A stretch of DNA of 37,500 bases from Prorocentrum cordatum (GCA_963575745.1 CAUYUJ010016687.1:170001-207500), one strand, 5' to 3'. Shown: positions 29,086 to 37,500, numbered from the stretch's first letter. Notes: generated by a model from the letters alone, not told the origin. Numbers and translations: made by a program.

Positions 29086-29600
29086 CGTGGACTGGAGTGG
29101 ACTGAAGTAGACGGGACTTGAGAAAAGCAGACTGGACTGAAGTGGACTCTACTCCACTCTGCTCTGCTCTACTCTATTATGTCGCACTCTACTCTACTCT
29201 TCTCTACTCTACCACATACCCTACTCTACTCCTATCTACTCTGCCCGACCCTACTCTAATCTACCCTACCCCCTACCGGGGCCCCTACCCTATCATATCC
29301 TAATTACACTCTGTGGCTACTCTGTTACACTCCGACTCTTATCCTAAGATATTATACTCTCACTCCACTCTGCTCTGATTTACTCTCCGTTGCTGTACTC
29401 GACTCTGCTCTACTCTAAGTGTTCTCCACTTATGCATACATCACTCTGCCATGCACTTACTCTGTCCTCCACAACTTGACTCTACCATCTACTGGCTCTA
29501 TTTGCCTCTTACCCTGCACAACATCACCCAACTCTCCTCTAACCGACCCTGTCCTAAGCTGCTGGACTCTGCACTCCGTAGCAATTTGGTCCAAACCTAC
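29086..29600 (+). repeat. GGACT-type words passing into CTACTCT repeats
   Basis: TGGACTGGAGTGGACTGAAG-like words at about 29089-29150 give way abruptly to ACTCTACTCT/CTACTCTGCT repeats, dense to about 29250 and increasingly degenerate to about 29600. The same repeat returns at 30090-30245, on the other side of the coding-like segment. Confidence 0.85.
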
Positions 29601-29664
29601 TCAAACCGCGACTCCTCCGCTATGGCGCCCCGGCTGCGCGGCGCCAGATGGCCCCCCCCACGCA

Positions 29665-30072
29665 GCGCCTGGCACAGCACTCGCCCTCGCGGGCTCGGCC
29701 GTGCTGGAGCCCGCCACGCCCGTGGTCTCGGCCATCATGGTCTACGTGTTCCGCGGTTCGGAGTTCCTCGTCGCGCACTTCGTGGTCGGGGATGGACGTG
29801 AGCTCGGAGGGCCTCGGCCTCGCTCTCGCCGTCCTTGGGGTCCTGCAGGTGCTGCCGAAGATGGTGAGCTTGGGCGGCATCGGCCTTGTTTGCGTCGTGA
29901 AGGGCGCCGCGCTCCCGTGCGTGCCCGTGCACCTCGTGAACACGAGCTCGGATGCCTCCCGGAAAGCGAGGAGGTCGTTCGATTAGTCTTCGTGCGCGCC
30001 TGCAGCCTCGCCCTCCTCACTCTCGGAATTCCGCCCCGTGAGGATCCACCAGGGGAGCAAGATCTTCTACAA
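29665..30072 (+). CDS. Possible two-exon host gene fragment (unassigned, membrane-like first exon)
   Basis: From about 29665 one plus-strand frame has nearly all codons ending in G or C and gives ALALAGSAVLEPATPVVSAI, a plausible membrane helix that loosely resembles the C-terminal half of EamA/DMT transporters. Read straight through, coding-like codon use then changes frame at a GGGG run (29788-29791) and meets a TAG at 29984-29986. Removing a GT-AG intron 29798-30005 (GTGAGC...CTGCAG) avoids both problems and joins in phase to SEFRPVRIHQGSKIFYK, which ends at 30072 against a consensus donor GTAAGT (30073-30078). Both flanks are CTACTCT repeat, which would then be intronic. Family and gene extent are unknown; a pseudogene is the alternative. 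Confidence 0.4.
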
Positions 30073-30085
30073 GTAAGTGGAACGC

Positions 30086-30250
30086 ACACATACTCTGCTC
30101 TACTCTCTACTCCATTTTGCTCTACTCTACGCCTACCCCACCCTACTCCTGCCCAAATCTACTCCATGATGTCCGATTCTCTACTCTACACCCTTTCTAC
30201 TCTGCCCTTTTTCTACTCTTCCCTATTATCACCCAACTCTAGTCTGCCTA
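30086..30250 (+). repeat. CTACTCT repeats, second block
   Basis: CTCTACTC/CTACTCTAC words, similar to 29140-29460 and in the same orientation. It begins directly after the GTAAGT at 30073. Confidence 0.85.
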
Positions 30251-30294
30251 GCGGAGATAGAAAAATGTGGCGAAAATGCCGGGTTGATTTCATT

Positions 30295-30460
30295 GGGCGG
30301 CCCGGTCTGGGTTCCCCGGTTCCTGGGCTCACGGGCTCCTAAGTTTCCGGTTCCAGGTTCCCCGGTTCCCGGTTGCTGGTTCTATGACGATTTCGGTGGG
30401 CGGCTGGGTTCCCGGGTTTCCGGATTCCCGGGTTCCTGGTCAATCTCTTGATCGATCCTC
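30295..30460 (+). repeat. CCCGGTTC/TTCCCGG words
   Basis: Short direct repeats of GGTTCCC(C)GGTTCC-type words at about 30300-30375 and 30405-30445. Simple sequence; no gene. Confidence 0.7.
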
Positions 30461-30592
30461 TCTATCGATCTCACTATCAAGATCTCACAATCGATCACTA
30501 CCGATGTCACAATCGATCTCGCTATAGATCGCACGAGCGATCTCACGATCGATTTCGCGATCGATCTGACTGAATCGACGTCACTATGGGAG
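30461..30592 (+). repeat. CGATCTCAC-type minisatellite, rich in GATC/TCGA
   Basis: Imperfect repeats of ATCGATCTCAC(G/A)ATCGAT-type words, steps of roughly 16-20 bp. Many are self-complementary (ATCGAT, GATC, TCGCGA), so the block could form short cruciforms. Confidence 0.8.
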
Positions 30593-30612
30593 TTGCGATC
30601 GAACTGAGTTGG

Positions 30613-30970
30613 GCAAAGTGCGCCGAGGATCAGACCGCCGAGTTGGGGGGCTGGCGGTCTCCGTTTCGCGCAGACAACACTTGTGCCGCACTCTGGGCGA
30701 GGCCGCCCTATGGGGCGATGCCCGCCTGGAAGAAGCTGGCCGCGAAACTGGAGGCGGCCGAGCGCCAAGCGTCGTGTTTGGCCCTCGCAGCACATATCCG
30801 TGGAGTGGCGAATAGGGCAGCATATTTGGGCACCCGTAATGTTCACTTCTTATGTCGGTGGAGTCCTGATCCGTTTCGCGCAACTTGTGTTCGAGATTCA
30901 ATATGCCAGCATGCCATCTCCTGCTCAGGAAAGAACCGGCCTATTTGGACCCATTCGCGGATCGCACAGG
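30613..30970 (+). repeat. Dispersed repeat, longest copy
   Basis: GCAAAGTGCGCCGAGGATCA, then CCGCCGAGTTGGGGGGCTGG (about 30613-30690), recurs at 34159-34240 and, diverged, at 33978-34027. CATGCCATCTCCTGCTC, then TTGGACCCATTCGCGGATCG (about 30910-30970), recurs at 34028-34089. The two halves are about 220 bp apart here but adjacent at 34.0 kb, so the second locus is an internally deleted copy. A 258-codon plus frame spans this copy and a shorter one overlaps it; neither is recognisable. Confidence 0.75.
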
Positions 30971-31830
30971 CATCGCATCCAAGGCCCCGGCGTGGCGTTC
31001 CCCAGACGACTCTGCTTCCGAAGCGCCACCGAGAAGCGAAACAATCGGGGCGCGCCCGCCCAGAGAGCTTCTCCGGGCAACGTTTCATTTTCCAGATGCA
31101 ACGTTGGCAGCGCCAGATCCGCCCCGGAGTGCCCCCGCGCGCCTCGAAGATTATGGCGCCCCTGGTTCTGCCCGCATCCTCTTCGGCATTGGCGCTGGGT
31201 TCGTTCGGGGCCTGCTGGATCAGACTGGTCTCAGGCCCTGCATTTTGCAGCGGCCCTAAGACTGACCGCCCCCCTACATTTTGCTTCAGAGCTGGGCCCC
31301 AAGCTGGCGCAGATGAGAGCTTATCTTATGCAGTCGCTCGGTCGTTGTCTGCGGTGACATGAGCGATGGGTGCAGCCAGTGCGGGGCGCTGGGCTTCTTG
31401 GGAGCTTCGTGGGGGCCTCTTTTTTTTCTCGCAGCAACAGCGGCGCACATATCCGCTCCAGTCGCAAGCCGAGGACGAAACTATTGTGCACTGCGGCACG
31501 GCGAGCAGCATCGCCAGTGCCTCTGCTTCGGCCCGAGCGCGAGGTGGTCAGGGAAAAACTACAGACTGACCAGCCACATGTGGCCGGGCCCGACATGAGA
31601 GGGGAGGCGGCCGCGAGGGCGCAACGCAGGGACACCGCGTCATAAGGATTCAAAAGGGGCGACAGAGGCCCGACCTCATCGGCAAGCTCTCGGGCCCGAG
31701 CTTGCCGAGCGGGCGCCTGCCTGGGTCAGGTCTCTAAGATTGGGAAGGGCAGCTCACAGACAACCTGGCCACCCCGACGAGCTCCACCAACTTGGGGGAC
31801 CAGGTCCGCGCAAATGGTGCAACCCTCCTA
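30971..31830. other. No gene identified; one perfect hairpin
   Basis: Several overlapping plus frames are open to about 31360, including a 125-codon one (30885-31259) with ARPPRELLRATFHFPDATL, and none matches a family I know. A perfect 10-bp hairpin with an 8-base loop is at 31680-31707 (CGGCAAGCTC / GAGCTTGCCG). Confidence 0.4.
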
Positions 31831-32060
31831 GAAGTGATGTCGAGACAGAGCTTCGTGGGGGCCTCGTGGAAGCTTTTTGGCGCCGCTTGGGGGCTTCTTG
31901 GGGGGATCCCGAGGCTTCCTGGGAGATACTCGGGGCCGAAGGCCCGAGATGTTCGTTCGGAGTCCCCATGTGGACCCCGTCTCGGAGTCGTCCTTACGGC
32001 ATTTGGAACCGTCCTGGAGGCGTCTTGGGCTGGCTCCGGGCCCTGTCGGGGCGTCTTGGG
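31831..32060 (+). repeat. Roughly 12-bp GTCTTGGGG-type repeat, short block
   Basis: Words such as GGGGCTTCTTGGGGGGATCC, GGCGTCTTGGG and GGGCGTCTTGGGG. Opposite sense to the 28.0-28.9 kb block and same sense as 34.8-36.0 kb. It leads directly into the 90-bp array. Confidence 0.75.
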
Positions 32061-33265
32061 GAGGAGCTCCCCATGTGGCCACGGAACGTGTGAGGGCTGT
32101 GTCGACATCGGTGCGGTGGTGCCATGCGAGCGCAGCCGCTGGGGCCCTCGGTGGAGCTCCCCATGGGGCCACGAAACATGTGAGGGGTGTGTCGGAATGG
32201 GTGCGGCGGGCGCATGCCGCACCGCCACTGGGGCCTTCGTTTGAGCTCCTTCTGGGGCCCCGAAGCCAGTGAGGGGTGTGGCGACATGGGTGCGGCGGGC
32301 GCATGCGAGCGCAACCACTGCGGCCTTCGGTGCAGCTCCGTATGGTGCCACGGAGCATGTGAGGGGTGCAGCGCAATGAACGCGGTGGTGCCATGGGAGC
32401 GCAGTCACTGGGGCCCTCGGTGAAACTCCCGCTTGGGCCACGAAGTGTGTGAGGGGAGCAGCGACATGAATGCGGTGGTGCCCTGCGAGCGAGGCCACTG
32501 AGCCACTCGGTGGAGCTCTCTATGGGACCACGAAGCGTGTCAGGGCTGTGCAGAAATGGATGGTGTGGTGCCACGCGGGCGCAGCCACTGGGGTCTTCGT
32601 TTGTGCACCTGATGGGGCCACGAAGCGTGTGAGGGGTGTGGCGAAATTTGTGCGCCGGGCGCATGAGAGCGCAGCCACTGCGGCCTTCGGTGCAGCTCCG
32701 TATGGGGCCACGAAGCGTGTGAGGGGTGTGCCGAAATGCGCCATGCGAGCGCAACCACTGGGGCCCTCGGTGGAGCTCTCTATGGGACCACGAAGCGTGT
32801 GAGGGGTGTGCCGAAGTGGGGGCGGTGGTGTTATGCGAGCGCAACGATTGGCGCAAACGGTGGAGCTCCCTATGGTGCCACGACAAGTGTGAGGGGTGTG
32901 GCGACATGGGCGCGGTAGTGCCATACGAGCGCAGCCACTGGGGCCCTCGGCGGAGCTCCTCATGGGGCCACGAAACGTGTGGGGTGTGCGGAAATGGGCG
33001 CGGTGGTGCCATGCGAGCGCAGCCGCTGGGGCCTTCGGTGGAGCTCCCTGTGGGACCACGAAGCGTGTGAGGGCTGTGGCAAACTGGGTGATGTGGTGCC
33101 ATGCGAGCGCCGCCATTGGGGCCTTCGGTGGAGCTCCGATGTGGCCACGAAACGTGTGAGGGGTGTGCCGAAAATCCTTGCGGTGGCGCCATGCGAGTGC
33201 AGCCACTGGGGCCTTCGGTGGACCCTATGGGATCACGAAGCGTGTGAGGGGTGTGGCGAAACAGA
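32061..33265 (+). repeat. 90-bp satellite array, sense 1, about 13-14 units
   Basis: The word CGAA(G/A)CGTGTGAGGG or a variant starts at 32172, 32261, 32351, 32441, 32531, 32621, 32711, 32791, 32881, 32971, 33059, 33148 and 33236: mostly 90-bp steps, with a 10-bp deletion in one unit. Each unit also has GCAGCCACTGGGGCC(C/T)TCGG, GGAGCTCC(C/A)TATGGG and a G/C-rich GCGGTGGTGCCATGCGAGCG. Frames stay open on both strands because 90 is a multiple of three, including a 608-codon minus frame (33654-31828), but small indels rotate the repeats through all three frames, so it is not a conserved protein. The 36.3-37.5 kb array is the inverted counterpart. Confidence 0.95.
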
Positions 33266-33303
33266 AACATGCGGGTGGCAGAGGCGTGGGACGAGGGAGG
33301 AGG

Positions 33304-33475
33304 GGGAAGAGGGGACGCGGGGTGCTGACTCTTCAGAACGAGGACCCAACACCACAGGATGGTTGGGAAAAGGAGGCGGGATGGTCTTGAGGTCGGCGGG
33401 CCTTCTTTCCCAAACCTCCAATGGTTGGGTTCTCGTTTTGAATAGAGCAGTGTGGTCTCCACCTCCTCCTCCTCC
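33304..33475. repeat. Foldback at the edge of the 90-bp array
   Basis: The reverse complement of about 33304-33368 (TTTTCCCAACCATCC ... GTTGGGTCCTCGTTCTGAAG) resembles 33405-33470 (TTTCCCAAACCTCCAATGG TTGGGTTCTCGTTTTGAA), with about 36 bp between arms. A third version of the same arm is at about 36183-36250, flanking the second 90-bp array. The arm is therefore a mobile or recombining module linked to the satellite edges. Confidence 0.6.
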
Positions 33476-33964
33476 TCGCCACCCCCCGCTTTCCTCTCGG
33501 CACTCTCCTCTGGCACCCCTCTTGCGGGCTGTGACGTGTGAAACTGTTGCCACTTTCGAGGGCTGCTGAGGGAGCCCGCGCAATGGGGCCCCACGCGGAC
33601 CCAAACGGGACCTCGCCATCCCTGAGGGGCTGCGAAGAGTGACACGGTCGCCACTTTCGATGACTGCTGTGGCCTATTGGGGCCTCTGGGGGCCCTCTTG
33701 GGGCCCGCTGGTGGTCTGAGGGGCTCTTAGGCGATCTTGAAGCCTTCTTGTTTCAACCAGTCGATCAGCGGGCATGACTGGCGCACCCCTCCAGCGGGGC
33801 AGTGCTCAAAGTCTTTCTGCTCACGCCTAATTTCACTGCGGGAGTGGAGTCGTACCCTGCAGAGGACGTAAGCGCACAGCGGACGCAGGGGAGCTCCGCG
33901 GACAGAGACTCAGCTCTTGCTCTTGGCGACACGTGCAGATGCACGGCGACACCCAAAAACAAAC
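33476..33964. other. No gene seen; 101-bp repeat pair
   Basis: GCCACTTTCGA...GCTG is at 33549 and 33650, 101 bp apart, with similar flanks (TGTGAAACTGTT and TGACACGGTC). A short GTCTTGGGG-type patch is at about 33675-33735. No gene was recognised. Confidence 0.5.
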
Positions 33965-34240
33965 TCTGAGCAGCGATTCAAGTACGCCGAAACTCAGGCC
34001 GCTGAGTTGGGGGGCTGACGGGCTCTCCATGCCATCTCCTGCTCCGAAAAAAAAACGGCCTACTTGGACCCATTCGCGGATCGCACAGGTGAATTCATTG
34101 GACCCAGAGTCTGCCGCTGAATTCATGGCGGCACTTCAAATAATTCTGAGCAGCGATTGCAAAGTGCGCCGAGGATCAGGACGCCGAGTTGAGGGGGCTG
34201 GCGGTCTCTTTCTCGCACAGAAGGCACAAACGTGCGCCAA
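33965..34240 (+). repeat. Dispersed repeat, two shorter copies
   Basis: TCTGAGCAGCGATT occurs at 33965 and 34145, 180 bp apart, each followed by a version of the 30613-30690 module. The first copy continues directly into the second module (34028-34089) that lies about 220 bp further on at 30.9 kb. So this locus holds an internally deleted copy followed by a partial tandem duplicate. Confidence 0.75.
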
Positions 34241-34280
34241 CTCGCTGCTGCAGCCATCGCTGCTTCACTCTGCATTGCGC

Positions 34281-34800
34281 CTACTCGCGTGTGAGCGCAC
34301 GCCCCGCGGACTGCCGGCCCAGGAGGGGCAGATTGGCGAAGGGCTGCCTGCAGAGGTTCTTGAAACCCAGCCCGACGACGCGGCGCTCCAGCATGCTTAC
34401 GGTGCGGTTCTGCTCGGCGCGCACCAGCCTCCGGACGCGGATGGTAATCTGCGCCTGTCTTTGGCGCATGGCCCGGGTTTCCCAGCCGACGTCGCTCGAC
34501 TCTGTCAGTATCATGTCGAGAGTGCCGTCGTCGCGGGCCTTCACCATCGGGGAAAGGGTACGCTCCTGCCGCTCTCGGCCGCGTGCCATGCGGCGGCGGC
34601 CTTGGTCCTCCACCTCCTGGGACGTACCCGAGCCTTGGTCCTCCTCATCCACCAGCTCTGCCCTGTCGATGGCGCGGCGCACGGGATCAACGCCCATCAA
34701 GCCCGTGTCGATGCCCACCCGAGCTGGAGGTTGGAAATCCTTCCCGCACATTGCCTGGCTCGCCGCCGCAGCCATGAAGCAACGTTTATGGGCGGGGGAA
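34281..34800 (-). CDS. Coding-like segment, family unknown
   Basis: A minus-strand frame ends at a TAG (plus-strand CTA 34281-34283). Over its last 170 or so codons third positions are strongly G/C-biased and the protein looks well mixed rather than repetitive: VGIDTGLMGVDPVRRAIDRA, ELVDEEDQGSGTSQEVEDQ, TESSDVGWETRAMRQRQAQ, VRRLVRAEQNRTVSMLERRV, FKNLCRQPFANLPLLG. The C-terminal half looks alpha-helical and basic. Upstream the frame runs into the 12-bp repeat and the GAC microsatellite, so a real start or splice acceptor must lie near 34800. It could be a 3' exon of a host gene or a piece of a retroelement; I recognise no family. The plus strand is also open. Confidence 0.35.
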
Positions 34801-34839
34801 TCGTAGGTTTGAGCCCGAATGGCTTGAAACAAATGGCTA

Positions 34840-35245
34840 CGGAGGCAATCTTGAAGCCCTCTTGGGGCCATCTTGTGGCCGTCTGGGGCGCCTCTTGGGC
34901 CGTCTTGGGGCTCTCTGGGGCCGTCTTGGGACTCTCTCGTGGGCCTCTTCTTAGGCCGTCTTGGGGCGGTTCGGGGGGCCGTTTGCGCCGTCGAGGACGC
35001 TGCGGAAGCAGGAAAATCGCACATTCTGAAAATGTATGTTTTCCCTAGGGAATGCAACGATGTTAATGGAGCCCTGTTTGGGCGTTTTGGGGGGCCATCT
35101 TGGCGCGTGTCGGAGCGCTTGCGGGGCGTCTGGGGCGGTCTCGAGCTGGTCCTGGCGGCCTCTGGAGCCGTCCGAGAATCCTCAAGGCCCCGCCAGGGAG
35201 CCCTTGGGCCGCCCGGGGACCCCATGCCGCGCGGTGGCCGTGGGT
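34840..35245 (+). repeat. Roughly 12-bp GTCTTGGGG-type repeat block
   Basis: Words such as GGGGCCATCTTG, GGCCGTCTTGGGG and GGCCTCTTGGG in close succession, split by a low-GC insert (about 35005-35065) that contains the palindrome TTCCCTAGGGAA. Same family as 28.0-28.9 kb in the opposite sense. Confidence 0.85.
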
Positions 35246-35260
35246 CCTGTCCCACCCCCG

Positions 35261-35261
<1 letters not shown>

Positions 35262-35319
<58 letters not shown>

Positions 35320-35405
35320 CGACGCGGACGACGACGACGACGACGCGGACGAGGACGAGGACAGACGACGAGGACGAGGACGACGAGGACGACGGCGGCG
35401 CTGAC
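35262..35405 (+). repeat. (GAC)n microsatellite
   Basis: Uninterrupted CGA/GAC triplets from about 35262 to 35317, then GAC/GAG/GCG variants to about 35405. Reads poly-Asp on plus and poly-Val, poly-Ser or poly-Arg on minus. Confidence 0.97.
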
Positions 35406-35529
35406 GACTCCAGAAATCGAAATCCGCTCGGCATGGGCCCAGGTAGCTCTTCGGTCCGGCAACGTTCTTCGCCCCGTGGAGGCAATTTTGAAGCCTCGAA
35501 TTCAGGGGCCTCGCAGGGCCAGCTCTTAG

Positions 35530-36150
35530 TCATCTTGGGGGCGTCTTGAGGGCCTCTTGGGCTCTCCTGGGGGCCTCTTGGAGCCTTCTGGGGGCCTCTG
35601 GGGGTGGAAAGCTCGAGTTGTCAGTAAGTTTGCCTCTGAGGGCCCCTGGTCTGGGCCGTCTTGGCGCCTTTTTGAACGCCTCTTGAGCTGTGTTGAGGCC
35701 GCCTTGGGCTGTCTTGGGGCCCTCTGGGGGACGTTTTGGGCGCCTCTCAAACCCTTTTGTGTCGCTCGTGGGGGTTCCTTGGGCCGTCTGAGGCGTTCGG
35801 AATCTGACAAAGCGAAAACGATAACAAACGAAAAAACACACAGCGAACATGTATGATTTGCCCTTCTTGGGGCGCTCTCGGGTGGCCTCTCGAAGTCCTC
35901 TTGGAGCGTCTTGGTTTCCGTCAGGAAGCCCTCTTGGAACGTCTTGGGGGTGCTCCAGGACGTCAGGAAGCCGTCTTGGAGCGTCTTAGGGTTGTAGCGG
36001 GCCTCCTGGGGATGGCTCGCGGCATCTGGGAGCTGCTTTTCCACATCCCGAGGGCGCCTTGGCAACCGGCACCCCCAAGAGGCCCCAAGAGGCCTCCCAG
36101 ACGCCTCGTGCGACGCCCCCAGAGGCCCCCCAGGAGGGCCCCAAGACGCA
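35530..36150 (+). repeat. Roughly 12-bp GTCTTGGGG-type repeat blocks
   Basis: Two dense blocks (about 35530-35800 and 35865-36000) of GGCCTCTTGGG/GTCTTGGGGCG words, split by a low-GC insert (about 35810-35860, GCGAAAACGATAACAAACG). From about 36060 to 36150 the words appear in the opposite sense (CCCCAAGAGGCC), so the repeat reverses strand near 36050, just before the inverted 90-bp array. Confidence 0.85.
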
Positions 36151-36182
36151 AAATTCGCTCCATTCCCGTAGGGAAACGCGTA

Positions 36183-36250
36183 TTTTTCCCAATCAACATG
36201 TGTTGTTGGGTCCGCGTTTTGAAGAGACGGTCCCCGCGTTCTCCTCCTCC
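36183..36250 (+). repeat. Arm module matching the 33.3-33.5 kb foldback
   Basis: TTTTTCCCAATCAACATGTG, then TTGTTGGGTCCGCGTTTTGAA, then GAGACGGTCCCCGCG. It aligns with the reverse complement of 33304-33368 and, less well, with 33405-33470 directly. It stands next to the second 90-bp array as the other copies stand next to the first, extending the large inverted repeat beyond the satellites. Confidence 0.65.
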
Positions 36251-36309
36251 TTCCTTCCTTCCTTCCTGCCTCCTCCTCCCTCCTCCTTGCGATTCACCCA
36301 CCCAGTGCA

Positions 36310-37500
36310 GCGTTTCGAAGCCCCAGAGGGAGCTTCACCCAAGGCCCGAGTGCCACCGCCAGCATGCGTTACCCACACTCGGCACACCACTCACACGTTT
36401 CGTAGCCCCACAAGGAGCTCCACCGAAGGCCCCAGTGCCACCGCCCGCATGCGTCACCCACACTCATTTCGGCACACCCCTCACACGTTTCGTGGCCTCA
36501 TAGGGAGTTCCACCGAATGCGCCAGTGCCACCGCCCGCATGCGTCACCCACACTCATTTCGTCAGACCCCTCACACGTTTCGTGGTCTCATAGGGAGCTC
36601 CACCGAAGGCCCCAGTGCCACCGCCCGCATGCGTCACCCAAACCTATTTCGTCACACCCCTCAGACGCTTCGTGGCCCCACAAGGAGCTCCACCAAAGGC
36701 CCCAGTGCCACCGCCCGCTTGCGTCACCCACACCCATTTCGGCACACCCCTCACACGTTTCGAGGCCTCCTAGGGAGCTCCACCAAAGGCCCCAGTGCCA
36801 CCGCCCGCATGCGTCACCCACGCACGTTTCGGCACACCCCTCACACGTTTCGTGGCCCCATTGGGAGCTTTACCGGAGGCCACAGTACCACCGCCCGCAT
36901 GCGTCACCCACACCAATTTCGGCACATCCCTCACACGCTTCCTGGCCCCATCTCCACCGAGGGCCCGAGTGCTACCGCCCGCATGCGTCGCCCACACCTA
37001 TTTCGTCACACCCCTCACACGTTTCGTGGCCCCACAGGGAGCTCCAACGAATGCCCCCGTGCCACCGCCCGCATGCGCCACCCACGCCCATTCCAGCACA
37101 CCCCTCACACGCTTCGCGGCCCCATAGGGAGCTCCACCGAAGGCGCCAGTGCCACCGCCCGCATGCGTCACTCACACCAATTTCGTCACACCACTCACAC
37201 GTTTCGTGGCGTGCCACCGCCCGCATGCGTCACCCACGCACGTTTCGGCACACCACTGACACGTTTCGTGGCCCCATAGGGAGCTCCACCGAAGGCGCCA
37301 GTGGCTGCGTTCGCATGCGCCCACCGCGCCCATTTCCGCACGGCCCCAGTGGCTGCATTCGCATGCGGCCACCGCACCTATTTCGGTACACCTCTCACGC
37401 GTTTCGTGGCCCCATCATTTAGTTTCACCGACGGCCCAAGTGGCTGCTTTCGCATGCGCCCACCAGACAATTCGTGGCACACCCATCACACGTTTCGTGA
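36310..37500 (-). repeat. 90-bp satellite array, inverted sense, about 13 units
   Basis: TCACACG(T/C)TTCGTGG or a variant starts at 36481, 36571, 36661, 36751, 36841, 36931, 37015, 37105, 37195, 37257, 37395 and 37486: mostly 90-bp steps, with 84, 62 and 138-bp exceptions. The unit is the reverse complement of that at 32061-33265. Units near 36.4-37.2 kb carry GCCACCGCCCGCATGCGTCACCC, whereas the last ones (from about 37300) carry GTGGCTGC(G/A)TTCGCATGCG, closer to the first array. The array continues beyond the window. Confidence 0.95.

Noticed and set aside
32061-33265. CRISPR-like regular repeat spacing
   Set aside because: Units are contiguous 90-bp satellite copies without unique spacers, in a eukaryotic context.
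31828-33654. 608-codon minus-strand frame with 30-residue His/Pro/Arg-rich repeats
   Set aside because: It is a translation of the 90-bp satellite. Indels rotate the repeat through all three frames and equally repetitive frames exist on both strands.
34281-35462. Full 393-codon minus frame taken as one protein
   Set aside because: Its N-terminal half is the GAC microsatellite and the 12-bp repeat; only the last 170 or so codons look coding.

Overview
The window looks like repeat-dominated nuclear DNA of a eukaryote, most likely a dinoflagellate alga. Reasons: it is GC-rich, has no dense operon-like coding, carries several decayed non-LTR (LINE-type) retroelements, and holds a very large amount of tandem repeat, microsatellite and homopolymer DNA. 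One retroelement has a layout I associate with dinoflagellate LINEs: W-x-C-x2-C finger, coiled coil, apurinic-type (EEP) endonuclease, RT, and in the C-terminal copies an RNase H plus a terminal Cys module. The species cannot be fixed from the sequence; a GC-rich genus such as Prorocentrum is a guess. No rRNA, tRNA, CRISPR array or intact host gene was recognised.

Layout. 0-1 kb: a 152-bp tandem array with long G and C runs. 1.7-1.96 kb: a degenerate 73-bp repeat whose inverted relative lies at 23.7-23.9 kb. 2.4-4.2 kb (+): relic of the 3' half of a LINE (linker, RNase H, Cys module). 4.7-5.4 kb (-): possible further C-terminal fragment. 5.4-5.9 and 10.0-10.5 kb: related minisatellites built on G and C runs. 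7.3-8.3 kb: ATTGATTC-type repeats and a 219-bp tandem duplication. 8.9-9.2 kb: an 18-bp minisatellite. 10.5-16.1 kb (-): the 5' part of a large LINE (finger, coiled coil, EEP endonuclease, RT), ending without an RNase H and broken by frameshifts, stops and a lost RT catalytic Asp. 16.1-17.5 kb: a 440-bp purine tract, a 113-bp direct repeat pair and further GGA repeats. 17.8 kb: a 132-bp foldback element. 18.2-20.6 kb (+): the best preserved retroelement, of a different LINE type, with all RT motifs intact in one 491-codon frame and two compensating frameshifts downstream. 22.0-23.6 kb (-): another LINE 3' half with RNase H.

24-37.5 kb is mostly repeat: purine tracts, a 42-bp minisatellite at 26.2-26.5 kb, (GAT)n at 27.1-27.6 kb, blocks of a roughly 12-bp GTCTTGGGG-type repeat at 28.0-28.9, 31.8-32.1 and 34.8-36.2 kb, a foldback at 28.3-28.4 kb, CTACTCT repeats at 29.1-29.5 and 30.1-30.2 kb flanking a possible host exon pair, and a 90-bp satellite present as two arrays in opposite orientation (32.1-33.3 and 36.3-37.5 kb) that form a large inverted repeat.

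Nothing here works together as a pathway. The LINE fragments lie on both strands and are split into 5' and 3' halves, fitting repeated 5'-truncated insertion and later rearrangement. The purine-rich strand of the trinucleotide tracts is the + strand from about 3 to 25 kb and mostly the - strand beyond about 28 kb, the clearest large-scale asymmetry. No new biological system could be supported. The points most worth checking are the two-exon model at 29.7-30.1 kb, the coding-like frame at 34.3-34.8 kb, the foldback elements, and the split LINE organisation.
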